The notes beneath the pieces were generated by a model. It saw only the letters and a program-made list of their open reading frames with translations. It ran no database searches and was not told the origin of the DNA. A stretch of 64,000 bases of DNA, taken from positions 1-64,000 of the forward strand of contig FOUN01000011.1 in the NCBI GenBank assembly GCA_900114885.1. Direction: 5' to 3'. Source of the stretch: Psychrobacillus psychrodurans (GTDB lineage: Bacteria > Bacillota > Bacilli > Bacillales_A > Planococcaceae). The position numbers and the translations under genes were made by a program. Positions 18,142-27,588 of this stretch are shown here, piece after piece. Position 1 is the stretch's first letter. Each line of letters begins with the position of its first letter.

Positions 18142-19899
18142 TTAATTGTCCCCTTTCGCAGAATAATCGCGTTTACGAGGTGGAATAATAGAAATATCTA
18201 CTTCTTCATAATGTAATACTGGAGCCCCTGTAGCTGGATCAAACTTCGCCATAGTAGTTTTCAAGAACTCTTCATCATTACGTTCTGGGAAGTCTGGTTT
18301 ATAATGCGCTCCACGGCTTTCATTACGATTAAGCGCACCTAAAGTTATAACGCGTGCTAAATATAACATATTTTTTAACTGACGTGTAAATGATGCGCCT
18401 TGGTTAGACCATTGTTGTGTGTCATCCATGTTAATATTTTCATAACGCTCTAAAAGCTCTTGGATTTTCTTATCAGTTGCTTCTAGTTTGTCATTATAAC
18501 GAACAACAGTTACGTTATCAGTCATCCATTCACCAAGTTCTTTATGAATTAAGTACGCATTTTCCGTACCTTTCATAGACATCACTTTGTCCCATTTCTC
18601 TTGTTCCAGTTTTAGTTCAGCTTCAAATATAGAATCGTCCATATCAACAGCATGAGTTTTAAGATGACTCATGTACTTAACTGCATTTGGTCCTGCAACA
18701 CTTCCGCCGAAAACAGCAGAAAGTAATGAGTTTGCTCCTAAACGGTTAGCTCCATGCTGTGAAAAATCACATTCCCCAGCTGCAAATAATCCAGGAATAT
18801 TCGTCATTTGATCATCGTCTACCCATAGCCCACCCATTGAATAATGAACTGCTGGGAAAATTTTCATAGGAACTTTACGAGGGTCATCACCAGTGAATTT
18901 CTCGTAAATTTCAATAATACCACCAAGTTTAACATCTAGTTCATGCGGATCTTTATGAGAAAGATCTAGATAAACCATGTTTTCACCATTGATACCAAGT
19001 TTTTGGTTAACACATACATCGAATATTTCACGTGTTGCAATATCACGTGGAACTAAGTTACCGTATGCCGGATATTTTTCTTCTAGGAAATACCAAGGTT
19101 TACCGTCTTTGTATGTCCAAATACGACCACCCTCACCACGTGCTGATTCAGACATTAATCGTAATTTATCGTCACCAGGAATCGCTGTCGGATGAATTTG
19201 AATAAATTCTCCATTTGCATAATAAGCACCTTGTTGATACACGATAGATGCAGCAGAACCAGTGTTAATGATAGAGTTAGTAGTTTTACCGAAAATAATT
19301 CCAGGACCACCAGTAGCCATAATAACCGCATCTCCACGGAATGCACGAATTTCCATCGTTAGAAGGTTTTGTGCTTTAATACCACGACATACGCCTTCGT
19401 TATCTTTAATTATCCCAAGGAATTCCCATCCTTCGAATTTAGTTACTAATCCATCTACTTCAAAACGACGAACTTGCTCGTCCAATGCATATAGTAATTG
19501 TTGGCCTGTTGTTGCACCTGCAAATGCTGTACGGTGCATCATTGTACCACCAAAACGACGGAAATCTAATAATCCTTCAGGTGTACGGTTGAACATAACA
19601 CCCATTCGGTCAAACAAGCTAATAATTCCAGGTGCAGCATCTGTCATTGCCTTAACTGGTTTTTGGTTTGCAAGGAAGTCTCCTCCATAAATAGTGTCAT
19701 CTAAATGTACTGTTGGAGAATCTCCTTCACCTTTTGTATTTACAGCTCCGTTAATACCGCCTTGTGCACAAACAGAGTGCGAACGTTTAACAGGTACTAT
19801 TGAAAATAGATCTACATGCGTGCCATCCTCGGCAGCTTTCATTGTTGCCATTAGGCCAGCTAATCCACCGCCGACAACAATCAGTTTACTTTTTGCCAT
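18142..19899 (-). CDS. sdhA: Succinate dehydrogenase flavoprotein subunit
   Basis: 585-residue catalytic subunit oxidising succinate to fumarate with covalently bound FAD. FAD-binding VVGGGLAGLMA is at residues about 8-18; HSVCAQGGINGAVN includes the flavin-attachment histidine region; HPTAIPG and the active-site arginine SESARGEGGRIW follow. Close to the B. subtilis protein in length (586). GAGGAGTGAG precedes the ATG. Middle gene of sdhCAB. Confidence 0.97.
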   Translation of the reverse strand: MAKSKLIVVGGGLAGLMATMKAAEDGTHVDLFSIVPVKRSHSVCAQGGINGAVNTKGEGDSPTVHLDDTIYGGDFLANQKPVKAMTDAAPGIISLFDRMGVMFNRTPEGLLDFRRFGGTMMHRTAFAGATTGQQLLYALDEQVRRFEVDGLVTKFEGWEFLGIIKDNEGVCRGIKAQNLLTMEIRAFRGDAVIMATGGPGIIFGKTTNSIINTGSAASIVYQQGAYYANGEFIQIHPTAIPGDDKLRLMSESARGEGGRIWTYKDGKPWYFLEEKYPAYGNLVPRDIATREIFDVCVNQKLGINGENMVYLDLSHKDPHELDVKLGGIIEIYEKFTGDDPRKVPMKIFPAVHYSMGGLWVDDDQMTNIPGLFAAGECDFSQHGANRLGANSLLSAVFGGSVAGPNAVKYMSHLKTHAVDMDDSIFEAELKLEQEKWDKVMSMKGTENAYLIHKELGEWMTDNVTVVRYNDKLEATDKKIQELLERYENINMDDTQQWSNQGASFTRQLKNMLYLARVITLGALNRNESRGAHYKPDFPERNDEEFLKTTMAKFDPATGAPVLHYEEVDISIIPPRKRDYSAKGDN

Positions 19900-19948
19900 G
19901 CTATTCTCACTCCTCGATTTAATAGTAGTTGAACGTCTTTACAGTTTC

Positions 19949-20560
19949 TTAAACGAATGCTAGAAGAGCTTGTACGCCAACTACAGATAACGCTAAGAAG
20001 ATAATTAATGTTACATATGTTGCAATTTGTTGGGATCTTGCAGATTGTGTAATACCCCAGCTAACTAGGAATGACCAAATACCGTTAGCTAAATGGAATG
20101 TAGCAGAGATTACACCTACGATATAGAAACCTAACATCCACGGATTAGATAAGATCTCTTCCATCATGTTAAAGTTAACTTCTTTTGCTCCAATAGCAGC
20201 TTGGAAACGTGTTTCAAAAACATGCCATGCGATAAATACTACAAGGAAAATTCCAGTAAAACGTTGTAAAATAAATAAATAGTTTCTTAATGTACCAAAG
20301 TTTTTCGGATTATTTTTTGCAGTGAATGCAATATAAATTCCGTAAAATGCATGGAACATTAATGGAAGATAAATTACGAAGATTTCTAACATTAATCGAA
20401 ATGGTAGACTCTCCATGAAGTGAGATGCACTATTAAATGCTTCTTCGCCTCTTGTAGCAAAATGGTTTACTACTAAATGCTGCGCTAAAAACAGACCTAC
20501 TGGAATAATACCTAGTAAGGAATGCAGTCGACGCCAATAAAATTCGCGCTCATTCGACAA
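19949..20560 (-). CDS. sdhC: Succinate dehydrogenase cytochrome b558 subunit
   Basis: 203-residue membrane anchor with five predicted helices and several membrane histidines for two haem b groups (for example RLHSLLG near residue 11, LAQHLVVNH near 25-33, IAWHVFETR). It passes electrons to menaquinone. TTG start with GAGGGGG 8 bases upstream. First gene of the operon. Confidence 0.95.
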   Translation of the reverse strand: MSNEREFYWRRLHSLLGIIPVGLFLAQHLVVNHFATRGEEAFNSASHFMESLPFRLMLEIFVIYLPLMFHAFYGIYIAFTAKNNPKNFGTLRNYLFILQRFTGIFLVVFIAWHVFETRFQAAIGAKEVNFNMMEEILSNPWMLGFYIVGVISATFHLANGIWSFLVSWGITQSARSQQIATYVTLIIFLALSVVGVQALLAFV

Positions 20561-20599
20561 AACAATTACCCCCTCAAATTTCCGACCGAAAGGAATGAA

Positions 20600-20628
20600 A
20601 ACTATCGCAAAAAAACAATTGTGTTCAA
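20600..20628 (-). promoter_or_regulatory. Candidate sdhCAB promoter
   Basis: Minus strand TTGAAC, 17-base spacer, ATAGTT; 40 bases upstream of the sdhC start. The -10 is weak. Confidence 0.35.
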
Positions 20629-20842
20629 AACTTTCACATCATCATGTTACGTATTTATGACATATCCATTGTACTCTCATCATTTTAGAGCGTCAAGGTA
20701 TCTTTCCGAATTTCCATATGGATTCCTCTACCTTTTTTGGATAATAATTTGTTTAAATAATCACAATCTATTCGGTCCCCATTCCTATTTTTTTATGATA
20801 AAATAAATAGGCAATAATGATTTTGGAAAGAAGGGTTGCTAC

Positions 20843-21256
20843 TTGAATGAAAAGGAACATTCACATGTAACTTCCTTTGGATATGAGTTAATAAGAGACC
20901 ATGTGCTTACTTCTATTCTCGGAAAACATGAAAAAGATATATTATATTGGGCTGGGAAGGATTTAGCTCGCAAATTCCCCCTTTATTCAATGGAAGAAGC
21001 CGTCACGTTTTTCAACGAAGCTGGATGGGGCACTTTGCATTTAGAAAAAACAACAAAAGATTCAGTTTTCTATACGTTAAGTACATATAATCTACCTAGA
21101 AGTGGACAGAGTAGAAGTCATCGGTTAGAAGCGGGTTTTTTAGCTGAACAACAACAGAAGCTTACTGGTTATTTAACTGAATGCTACGATGAAGAAGTTA
21201 AAAAGAACGGCTTAGTTACTTTACAAATAAAATGGGATTCTAAAACTAAAGGGTAA
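20843..21256 (+). CDS. yslB: DUF2507 protein YslB
   Basis: 137-residue cytoplasmic protein of the DUF2507 family, divergent from sdhC exactly as yslB is in B. subtilis. Contains GYELIRDHVL, ILYWAGKDLARKFP and RLEAGFLAEQQQ; the fold resembles V4R-like ligand-binding domains, function not established. TTG start with GAAGGG 7 bases upstream. The stop codon lies inside the terminator stem. Confidence 0.85.
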   Translation: MNEKEHSHVTSFGYELIRDHVLTSILGKHEKDILYWAGKDLARKFPLYSMEEAVTFFNEAGWGTLHLEKTTKDSVFYTLSTYNLPRSGQSRSHRLEAGFLAEQQQKLTGYLTECYDEEVKKNGLVTLQIKWDSKTKG

Positions 21257-21296
21257 CAGGATAGTCAGCTAATGACTTTTCCTGTTACCCTTTTCA
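21251..21296 (+). terminator. Terminator of yslB
   Basis: GGGTAACAGGA and TCCTGTTACCC flank a loop; TTTT follows. The yslB stop TAA lies within the 5' arm. Confidence 0.9.
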
Positions 21297-21368
21297 ATAA
21301 ATAAGCGTATATAAAAGTGTCCCGTAAACACAGGGTTTATATGAATTGAAAGATTGAATAATACTACT

Positions 21369-21500
21369 GATTTCCGTTTCAACGCACTTTCATGTTTCAA
21401 AGCTAGCGTAGCGATGCAGAAACAGGCGGACGCTTTCCACGGGGGAGTGATGAGCTATCTCCCTCGCTAACGCGTCGTTGTGATAAAAATCAAACGGTAG
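21369..21500 (-). repeat. Degenerate GC-rich repeat core, minus orientation
   Basis: Contains TGATTTCCGTTTC and GGCGGACGCTTTCC, the reverse complements of segments in the 26278-26390 repeat. The rest is rearranged. It fills most of the 345-base gap between yslB and lysC, which holds no gene that I can support. Confidence 0.6.
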
Positions 21501-21639
21501 TAATATAGCAATAAGTCTGTCCAAAGTCTGCTGAAAACGGTAGAAACAGGTTTTGAACTTTAAGAACCAAGCATCTTTTTGACTGTTTTTTTGATTTTAT
21601 TTGAGATAGTTTAATTTCAACAGTACTTTAAACTATAAA

Positions 21640-22872
21640 TTATTGTACTGATTGATGCGTTAATGCAAGATCGAATTCGTCATGTAATGCATTAGCAGCT
21701 TCTATCATATGCTGCTGAGGTACGACAACTGACACTTTTATCTCAGATGTACTTACCATTTTCACAGGAATATTCTCTTTTCTTAATCGGTCAAACATTT
21801 GAGCAGCTACCCCTGGGTTTGAAACCATCCCTGAACCAACAATAGAAACCTTAGAAAGACCTACTTCAAAATCTGCGAAAGTAAAACCAAGCTCCTGTTT
21901 ATGTGTTTCTAAAACTGTAATTGTTTCAGCCAAGGATTCCTTTTTAATTGAAAAAGAAACTGCGGGTTTCACTCCATCAACTATCGACTGGACAATTATA
22001 TCCACGTTAATATGATTTGCAGCTAAAGTAGTAAAAATAGAAGCTAAAGAACCGTTAAATGGCACCTCGTATTCTATAGTTAATCGAACGATATCGGATT
22101 CAAACGCTACCCCACGAACTACTAAATTATTTTCCACATCTACTTCCTCCTTCAAAATCGTTCCTTCTCCATCTTTATAACTTGGGCGAACTCTTAATGG
22201 AACCTTATAGTTTTTAGCGAATTCAACCGCACGTGGATGCAATACCCCTGCACCTAAATTAGCTAGTTCTAGCATTTCGTCATATTCAAGTTGTTCCAAC
22301 CTTCGAGCATTCTCGATATAGCGCGGATCTGATGTATAAATACCATCAACATCCGTATAAATATCGCAAATTTCTGCTTTGATAGAAGCAGCAATAGCTA
22401 CAGCAGTTGTATCAGATCCCCCTCTGCCAAGGGTTGTAATCTCTCCTTCTTCTGATATCCCCTGAAAACCTGCTACAATAACCACTTTATTTGAATCAAG
22501 TAAACTATCAATTTTAGCGGGATCCAGTTTCAGTATTTTTGCATTTCTATGTATATCATCTGTTATGAGACCGGCTTGAGCACCAGTCAGAGAAATGGCA
22601 TCTATCCCAATTGCATTTAACCTAATAGAAAGTAAAGCCATCGTAACTTGCTCCCCATTGGATAAGAGCATGTCCATTTCACGTTTTGATGGTGATTCTG
22701 CTAATTCACAAGCAAGGTTTGATAATTCATCCGTTGTTTTACCCATTGCAGATACTACAACAACAATATCATGTCCTTTATCTTTCTCACGTTTCACTCG
22801 AGTAGCAACATTTTCAATTTTTTCAGTTGATTCAACTGAAGTACCGCCAAATTTCATTACAATTTTAGTCAT
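21640..22872 (-). CDS. lysC: Aspartokinase, lysine-regulated
   Basis: 410-residue enzyme that phosphorylates aspartate, the first step to lysine, threonine, methionine and diaminopimelate. KFGGTSV (residues about 6-12) is the ATP/aspartate signature; GRGGSDTTA lies mid-protein and two ACT domains form the C-terminal third. Start taken at MTKIVMKFGG, 9 bases after GGGAG. The longer frame to 22923 runs through the riboswitch terminator and must be wrong. B. subtilis LysC (408) matches. Controlled by the L-box upstream; an internal start for a separate beta subunit is likely as in homologues. Confidence 0.95.
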   Translation of the reverse strand: MTKIVMKFGGTSVESTEKIENVATRVKREKDKGHDIVVVVSAMGKTTDELSNLACELAESPSKREMDMLLSNGEQVTMALLSIRLNAIGIDAISLTGAQAGLITDDIHRNAKILKLDPAKIDSLLDSNKVVIVAGFQGISEEGEITTLGRGGSDTTAVAIAASIKAEICDIYTDVDGIYTSDPRYIENARRLEQLEYDEMLELANLGAGVLHPRAVEFAKNYKVPLRVRPSYKDGEGTILKEEVDVENNLVVRGVAFESDIVRLTIEYEVPFNGSLASIFTTLAANHINVDIIVQSIVDGVKPAVSFSIKKESLAETITVLETHKQELGFTFADFEVGLSKVSIVGSGMVSNPGVAAQMFDRLRKENIPVKMVSTSEIKVSVVVPQQHMIEAANALHDEFDLALTHQSVQ

Positions 22873-22904
22873 GAACATCCGCTCCCTAATTAATCTGTAA
22901 GGAT

Positions 22905-22938
22905 TAAAAAATGCTTTCCACATATTGTGAAAAGCATT
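22905..22938 (-). terminator. L-box terminator of lysC
   Basis: AATGCTTTTCACA and TGTGGAAAGCATT form a 13-bp stem (one G-U), then TTTTTT on the minus strand. Placed between aptamer and lysC ATG, as needed for premature termination on lysine binding. Confidence 0.9.
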
Positions 22939-22970
22939 GTCTCATACACGGTCCAAAAAATCTGCCCATG

Positions 22971-23146
22971 TGAGATAGCCCTCCAGAATATAAATTCTGA
23001 CAATTCTACATCTATTAAATGCAGAACCAACAATAGAATAGGAAAAGCTAATCTATGTTTCGGCGAAAAACCCTTTCCACAGCCATTCTAGGAACTTTCC
23101 TTCCTCCTGCTGCGTACTGATGTCTAATCGCACCTCTATCTTCACT
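22971..23146 (-). promoter_or_regulatory. Lysine riboswitch (L-box)
   Basis: About 175-base aptamer. P1 halves GATAG (start, in GAAGATAGAGGTGCG) and GGAGGGCTATCTC (end) pair; the core GCCGAAAC and the ATCAGTA segment match the L-box consensus known from B. subtilis lysC. Lysine binding is expected to favour the terminator at 22905-22938. Confidence 0.95.
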
Positions 23147-23165
23147 TAAAATACAGTGAAATATT

Positions 23166-23270
23166 CAATTACGCCTCGGTGTAAATGCCTCCAGACTTTG
23201 AATTGTGCTTACGCATTAACTCCTTCAAGATCTATGACATCCGCCAGAGGCTTAACTTGAATCAGCAATT
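23166..23270 (-). repeat. Dispersed repeat family 2, copy A
   Basis: Shares with 29783-29880 the block GCCTCTGGCGGATGTC and, about 80 bases on, the CAATTACGCC-type palindromic end, with TGCTGATTCAA before it. Lies between uvrC and the L-box. Confidence 0.75.
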
Positions 23271-23335
23271 TTTAACCACGTATTTGCGACGTTTTGTACT
23301 GAGTCAAGTTAAATTGTTTCAACCATAACACATGA

Positions 23336-25129
23336 TTATTCAGAAGACAATATATTTTTCTGAAAATGATTAACCATGATCTCTGCTTGCTTACTAGGAA
23401 GACCCGCTTCCATAAACTCTTCTTTACTAGCAGCTTGTATTTTCTTTAAGGAACCAAAATGCTTTAATAATAACTTTTTCCGTTGAGGTCCGATTCCTTC
23501 TATACCATCGAGAGATGATGCAATAGTATGCTTCCCTCTTTGTTGTCTATGGAATGTTATAGCAAAACGATGGACTTCATCTTGAATACGTTGTAGCAAA
23601 TAAAAACCTTCACTCGTCCGCTTCATCGGTATTAGTTCCAAAGGGTCTCCATAGATAAGCTGAGAAGTTTGATGCTTGCCATCCTTTGCAAGACCTGCAA
23701 TTGGAATATCTAACCCCAATTCATCCTCTATAATTTCTCGTGCAGCTTCAATTTGTCCTTTTCCTCCATCAATAATGATTAAATCAGGCAGTGGCAAGTT
23801 TTCCTTAAGTACACGAGTATATCTTCTACGTACAACTTCGCGCATTGCTCCGTAATCATCATGCTTAGCTGCGGTTTTAGTTTTATACTTACGATAATCT
23901 TTTTTGCTGGCTCTACCATCAATAAAAACAACCATTGCAGATACCGCATCAGTCCCATGAATATGAGAGTTATCAAAAGCTTCAATTCGCATTGGAGGTG
24001 CAATATTCATCGAATCACCAAGCTGTTCTATCGCGCCTATCGTCCGTTCTTCTTGTCTTTCGATTAAATGAAATTTCTCCGTCAGTGCAATTTTAGCATT
24101 TTTTTCCGCCAATTCGACCAGATTTTTCTTCGTCCCTCTTTGTGGTACGAAAATCTTCATCTCTAACAGTTTTGAAGCCAAGTCAATATCCGTACTCAAA
24201 GGAACATAAATTTCTTTTGGTTTAATATGTTCTGATTTCGCATAAAATTGACCTAAAAATGTTATAAACTCCTCCTCTGGATCTCGGAAGATTGGAAATA
24301 AAGAAACATCTCTTTCAATAAGCTTCCCTTGTCTGATAAAGAATACTTGAACACACATCCATCCTTTATCCACATGGAAACCAAAAATATCTCTGCTTGT
24401 GAAATCATTCATCGTCATTTTTTGTTTTTCCATAACTTGTTCAATATGTGAAATCTGATCACGGTACTCTTTTGCTCTCTCAAATTCAAGCGCTTCTGCA
24501 GCTGAATTCATCTTCGTAACCAATTCTTTTTTCACTTGCGTATGCCCGCCATTCAGGAAACTAGTAATTTCATGAATGATTTTATCATAAGCACTTGCTT
24601 CAATTTTTTTCACACATGGAGCTAGACACTGACCCATATGATAGTAAAGACATACTCTATTCGGCATTTTTTGACATTTGCGAAGTGGATATAAACGATC
24701 CAGCAGTTTTTTCGTTTCATGTGCCGCATGAGAATTCGGATAAGGTCCAAAGTATTTCCCTTTATCTTTTTTAACTTGTCTTGTAATGATCAGTCTCGGA
24801 TCTTTTTCAGCAGTAATTTTAATATATGGATACGTTTTATCATCTTTTAACATAATATTGTATTTAGGATCATGTTTTTTAATAAGATGGAGCTCGAGTA
24901 TTAAAGCTTCCACCTCAGATGAAGTGACGATATATTCAAAGTCAACAATTTCTTGTACTAATCGAAGCGTTTTCCCGTCGTGAGCTCCTTTGAAATATGA
25001 GCGTACGCGATTTTTTAATATTTTTGCTTTTCCTACATAGATAATAGTTCCTTGTCGGTCTTTCATTAAGTAACATCCTGGCTCATCTGGTAGGATGGAA
25101 CACTTTTGTTCGATCAAATCATTATTCAT
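23336..25129 (-). CDS. uvrC: Excinuclease ABC subunit C
   Basis: 597-residue nuclease that makes both incisions in nucleotide excision repair with UvrAB. The GIY-YIG domain is N-terminal ([20 protein letters not shown], about residues 17-36), a UvrB-binding UVR motif lies near residue 205, the RNase H-like endonuclease core has EAFDNSH and IIDGGKGQ, and a C-terminal helix-hairpin-helix pair ends it ([16 protein letters not shown]). B. subtilis length is 598. CAGGTGA precedes the ATG. Confidence 0.97.
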   Translation of the reverse strand: MNNDLIEQKCSILPDEPGCYLMKDRQGTIIYVGKAKILKNRVRSYFKGAHDGKTLRLVQEIVDFEYIVTSSEVEALILELHLIKKHDPKYNIMLKDDKTYPYIKITAEKDPRLIITRQVKKDKGKYFGPYPNSHAAHETKKLLDRLYPLRKCQKMPNRVCLYYHMGQCLAPCVKKIEASAYDKIIHEITSFLNGGHTQVKKELVTKMNSAAEALEFERAKEYRDQISHIEQVMEKQKMTMNDFTSRDIFGFHVDKGWMCVQVFFIRQGKLIERDVSLFPIFRDPEEEFITFLGQFYAKSEHIKPKEIYVPLSTDIDLASKLLEMKIFVPQRGTKKNLVELAEKNAKIALTEKFHLIERQEERTIGAIEQLGDSMNIAPPMRIEAFDNSHIHGTDAVSAMVVFIDGRASKKDYRKYKTKTAAKHDDYGAMREVVRRRYTRVLKENLPLPDLIIIDGGKGQIEAAREIIEDELGLDIPIAGLAKDGKHQTSQLIYGDPLELIPMKRTSEGFYLLQRIQDEVHRFAITFHRQQRGKHTIASSLDGIEGIGPQRKKLLLKHFGSLKKIQAASKEEFMEAGLPSKQAEIMVNHFQKNILSSE

Positions 25130-25143
25130 ATTATCACCTGTTT

Positions 25144-25176
25144 AAAAAAACCGGGTACTATGTAGCACCCGGTTTT
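25144..25176 (-). terminator. Terminator of trxA
   Basis: AAAACCGGGTGCTA and TAGTACCCGGTTTT, then T-run, on the minus strand between trxA and uvrC. Confidence 0.9.
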
Positions 25177-25179
25177 GAA

Positions 25180-25494
25180 TTATGCGTTTTTTTCTACTAA
25201 TTGTACTAATGCTTCTTTTGGTTGGAACCCAACAGCCTTGTCTACAGGTTGGCCATCTTTAAATAATACTAGTGTTGGGATAGACATAATACCGAATTGA
25301 CTTGCAGTCGCTTGGTTTTCATCAACATCTACTTTTACGATTTTAACTTTATCGCTCATTTCAGCATCCATTTCTTCTAATACTGGAGCTATCATTTTAC
25401 AAGGTCCGCACCATGTTGCCCAAAAATCTACTAATACTAAACCTTCTTCTATTTCTGTATTAAAAGTTTGATCTGTTCCGTGAACTATTGCCAT
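25180..25494 (-). CDS. trxA: Thioredoxin
   Basis: 104-residue cytoplasmic disulfide reductase. The active site is ATWCGPCKM at about residues 26-34 and the cis-proline loop is MSIPTLV near residue 74. AGGAGGAATTTTTAAT precedes the ATG. It has its own terminator, and a 1-kb gene-poor region upstream separates it from etfA. Confidence 0.97.
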   Translation of the reverse strand: MAIVHGTDQTFNTEIEEGLVLVDFWATWCGPCKMIAPVLEEMDAEMSDKVKIVKVDVDENQATASQFGIMSIPTLVLFKDGQPVDKAVGFQPKEALVQLVEKNA

Positions 25495-25746
25495 ATTAAA
25501 AATTCCTCCTTTGTCTACTATGTAATGATTATAACAGACAGAAATATCAACATCTACATATTAGCTTGAAAGAAAAGCTTAGACTACTTACAAGTACAAA
25601 ACCTGTTTTATATCATTTAAATTGATGACTTATAACAAAATTTGATTAAAGTACACAAAGAATGAAACAAAAAAAATTTTCAACGTATAAGACATTAAGT
25701 AAGTCAATTCCATAAAAGCATATTATATAGAGATACCCGAACAATG

Positions 25747-25795
25747 TTGATTTCTACTTCAGGCGGACGCTTTCCGCTCCAATCAACGATATCGC
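25747..25795 (-). repeat. Fragment of GC-rich repeat core
   Basis: TTGATTTCTACTTCAGGCGG continuing ACGCTTTCCGC matches the minus strand of the core at 26278-26390. Confidence 0.6.
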
Positions 25796-25984
25796 CCTTT
25801 ATAAAAAACGAATAAAAGAATTGAATATCACATAAATATTCATGGTTTTAATTGAAATAAGTAATTATGAAATTGGCTCAAGTACTAATATTAAATAAAT
25901 ATTAATATAGGGGATTTTTATGAATTACAATTTTGAAAAGTCAATCACACCCGAACATTTTGGGACTGCTTTTAAACAAGACAA

Positions 25985-26102
25985 TGCGTTTATGAAGAAC
26001 TATAGATAAGATACTTTCCTATATAGAGCAAGCTCTCGAAGATACAATTTCGTTCGCTATTTCACTTTTTTATGGGGCAAATACTTACTACTTCTCTTTA
26101 TT
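25985..26102 (+). repeat. Dispersed repeat family 3, copy 1
   Basis: Matches 36804-36921. The central block AGCTCTCGAAGATACAATTT plus TCGTTCGCTATTT is identical and the last block TACTTACTACTTCTCTTTA nearly so. Both copies keep the same open frame over this part (ALEDTISFAI, then NTYYFSL). Confidence 0.75.
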
Positions 26103-26277
26103 TCCACTAGTACAAAAGATAATCTACTTTCTTCCTCTATCATTGTATAATAGCATTTCTAATTCAAAAGCGATTACAAATAGTTTATCACTTTCTAATA
26201 TTTGACCAATCTTATCATCAAAGCGATAAGCAATGTTAAATCTTATAGTGAAGTACTACTTACTAATTGATTGTAGT

Positions 26278-26390
26278 GAAAGGTGGCGACTCCAGCGGGA
26301 ACAGCGCGAGCTGAAAGCCCCGCAGGAGCGGAGTGACGAGGAGATTGAAGCCGTGCCCGCGGAAAGCGTCCGCCTGAAACGGAAATCACA
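26278..26390 (+). repeat. GC-rich repeat core
   Basis: Markedly GC-rich block from GGTGGCGACTCCAGCGGGAA to GCGGAAAGCGTCCGCC and GAAACGGAAATCA. It corresponds to the core of the 245-bp elements (GGGGCGACTCC...GGAAAGCGTCC...GGAAATCAA) but lacks their arms and terminal repeats. Confidence 0.75.
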
Positions 26391-26463
26391 AGAATTATTC
26401 ATTCTTTCAAGTCCTATGAACCCAGTTTACATGGGATATGTTTACATACTTTCATAATCTATC

Positions 26464-26502
26464 AAAAAAGGCCATCCAAAATTGTACTTTTGGACAGCCA
26501 CC
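26464..26502 (-). terminator. Terminator of the fadR-fadB-etfB-etfA unit
   Basis: GGCTGTCCAAAA and TTTTGGATGGCC flank GTACAA; TTTTTT follows on the minus strand, 10 bases past the etfA stop. Confidence 0.85.
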
Positions 26503-26510
26503 TTCTATTA

Positions 26511-27488
26511 TTAAGCGTTTACTTTAAGTTTTTTGAACTCTTCTATAAGCATTGGAATTACTTCGAACAAATCTCCAACGATACCGTAGTCTGCAACTTT
26601 GAAAATATTTGCTTCTGGATCTTTGTTGATAGCTACAATAATTTTCGAGTTAGACATCCCTGCTAAATGCTGAATCGCTCCAGAAATACCTGCTGCGATA
26701 TAAAGATCCGGAGTTACCACTTTACCTGTTTGACCGATTTGTAATGAATAATCACAATAATCAGCGTCACAAGCTCCACGAGAAGCTCCAACTGCTCCAC
26801 CTAGTACGTCTGCAAGTTCTTTTAAAGGTGCAAATCCTTCTTCACTCTTAACTCCGCGACCACCAGCGATAACAACTTTCGCTTCCGATAAATCTACACC
26901 TTCTGTAGATTTACGAACTACTTCTTTAATAATAGTACGAAGATTAGTTATATCTACTGACATAGAAGATACTTCCGCTGACTTACTATCATCTTTTGCA
27001 AGAGGCGCAATATTGTTTGGACGAATAGTGATAAATTCAATACCATCTTTTACTTTAACTTTCTCAAAAGCTTTACCAGAGTATATTGGACGGATAAATA
27101 CGGCCGCATCTCCTTCACCTTCAATAGAAGTTACGTCTGATACTAAACCAATTTGTAGTTTACTTGCAATTTTAGGAGATAAATCTTTCCCAAGTGCTGT
27201 ATGACCAAATACGATTGCCTCTGGATTTTCCTGTTCAATCACAGCCAGCAATGCTTGACCATAACCGTCTGATGTATATTGTTTTAAATGTGGATGCTCC
27301 ACAGTTATTACACGATCAGCGCCATATTTTCCAAGCTCATTAGCCAGTTCTCCCACGGAATCTCCTAATAGAACACTAACAACTTCTCCGCCGCTAGAAA
27401 TTTGTTTAGCAGCAGCGATCGCTTCATATGATACGTTACGAAGAGCACCTTCACGTGCTTCTCCTAATACTAATACTTTTTTAGACAT
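26511..27488 (-). CDS. etfA: Electron-transfer flavoprotein alpha subunit
   Basis: 325-residue FAD-binding subunit that takes electrons from acyl-CoA dehydrogenases. The C-terminal FAD domain shows GGRGVKSEEGF near residue 209, VGASRGACDADY, QIGQTGKVVTPDLYIAAGIS and AINKDPEANIF. Partner of EtfB just upstream. AGGAGG precedes the ATG. Last gene of the fatty-acid degradation unit. Confidence 0.96.
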   Translation of the reverse strand: MSKKVLVLGEAREGALRNVSYEAIAAAKQISSGGEVVSVLLGDSVGELANELGKYGADRVITVEHPHLKQYTSDGYGQALLAVIEQENPEAIVFGHTALGKDLSPKIASKLQIGLVSDVTSIEGEGDAAVFIRPIYSGKAFEKVKVKDGIEFITIRPNNIAPLAKDDSKSAEVSSMSVDITNLRTIIKEVVRKSTEGVDLSEAKVVIAGGRGVKSEEGFAPLKELADVLGGAVGASRGACDADYCDYSLQIGQTGKVVTPDLYIAAGISGAIQHLAGMSNSKIIVAINKDPEANIFKVADYGIVGDLFEVIPMLIEEFKKLKVNA

Positions 27489-27588
27489 GCTTTTTTCCTC
27501 CTAATATTAAAATTATTACGAATCAAATATGCATTGGCACATTTTCTCCTGTGCGAACTCTTCGCAGTACAATATTTGCTGTATGAAG

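Larger units (their letters stand above)
25495..26510. other. 1-kb gene-poor region between etfA and trxA
   Basis: Holds three repeat fragments (25747-25795, 25985-26102, 26278-26390), the etfA terminator and a 29-codon frame at 25920-26009 (starting MNYNFEKSITPEHFG) without a clear ribosome site. No gene supported. It looks like an insertion-prone spot with decayed material. Confidence 0.6.

Noticed and set aside
26233-26457. 74-residue plus-strand frame in the GC-rich repeat
   Set aside because: Composition follows the repeat; GC-rich repeats stay open by chance for lack of stops.
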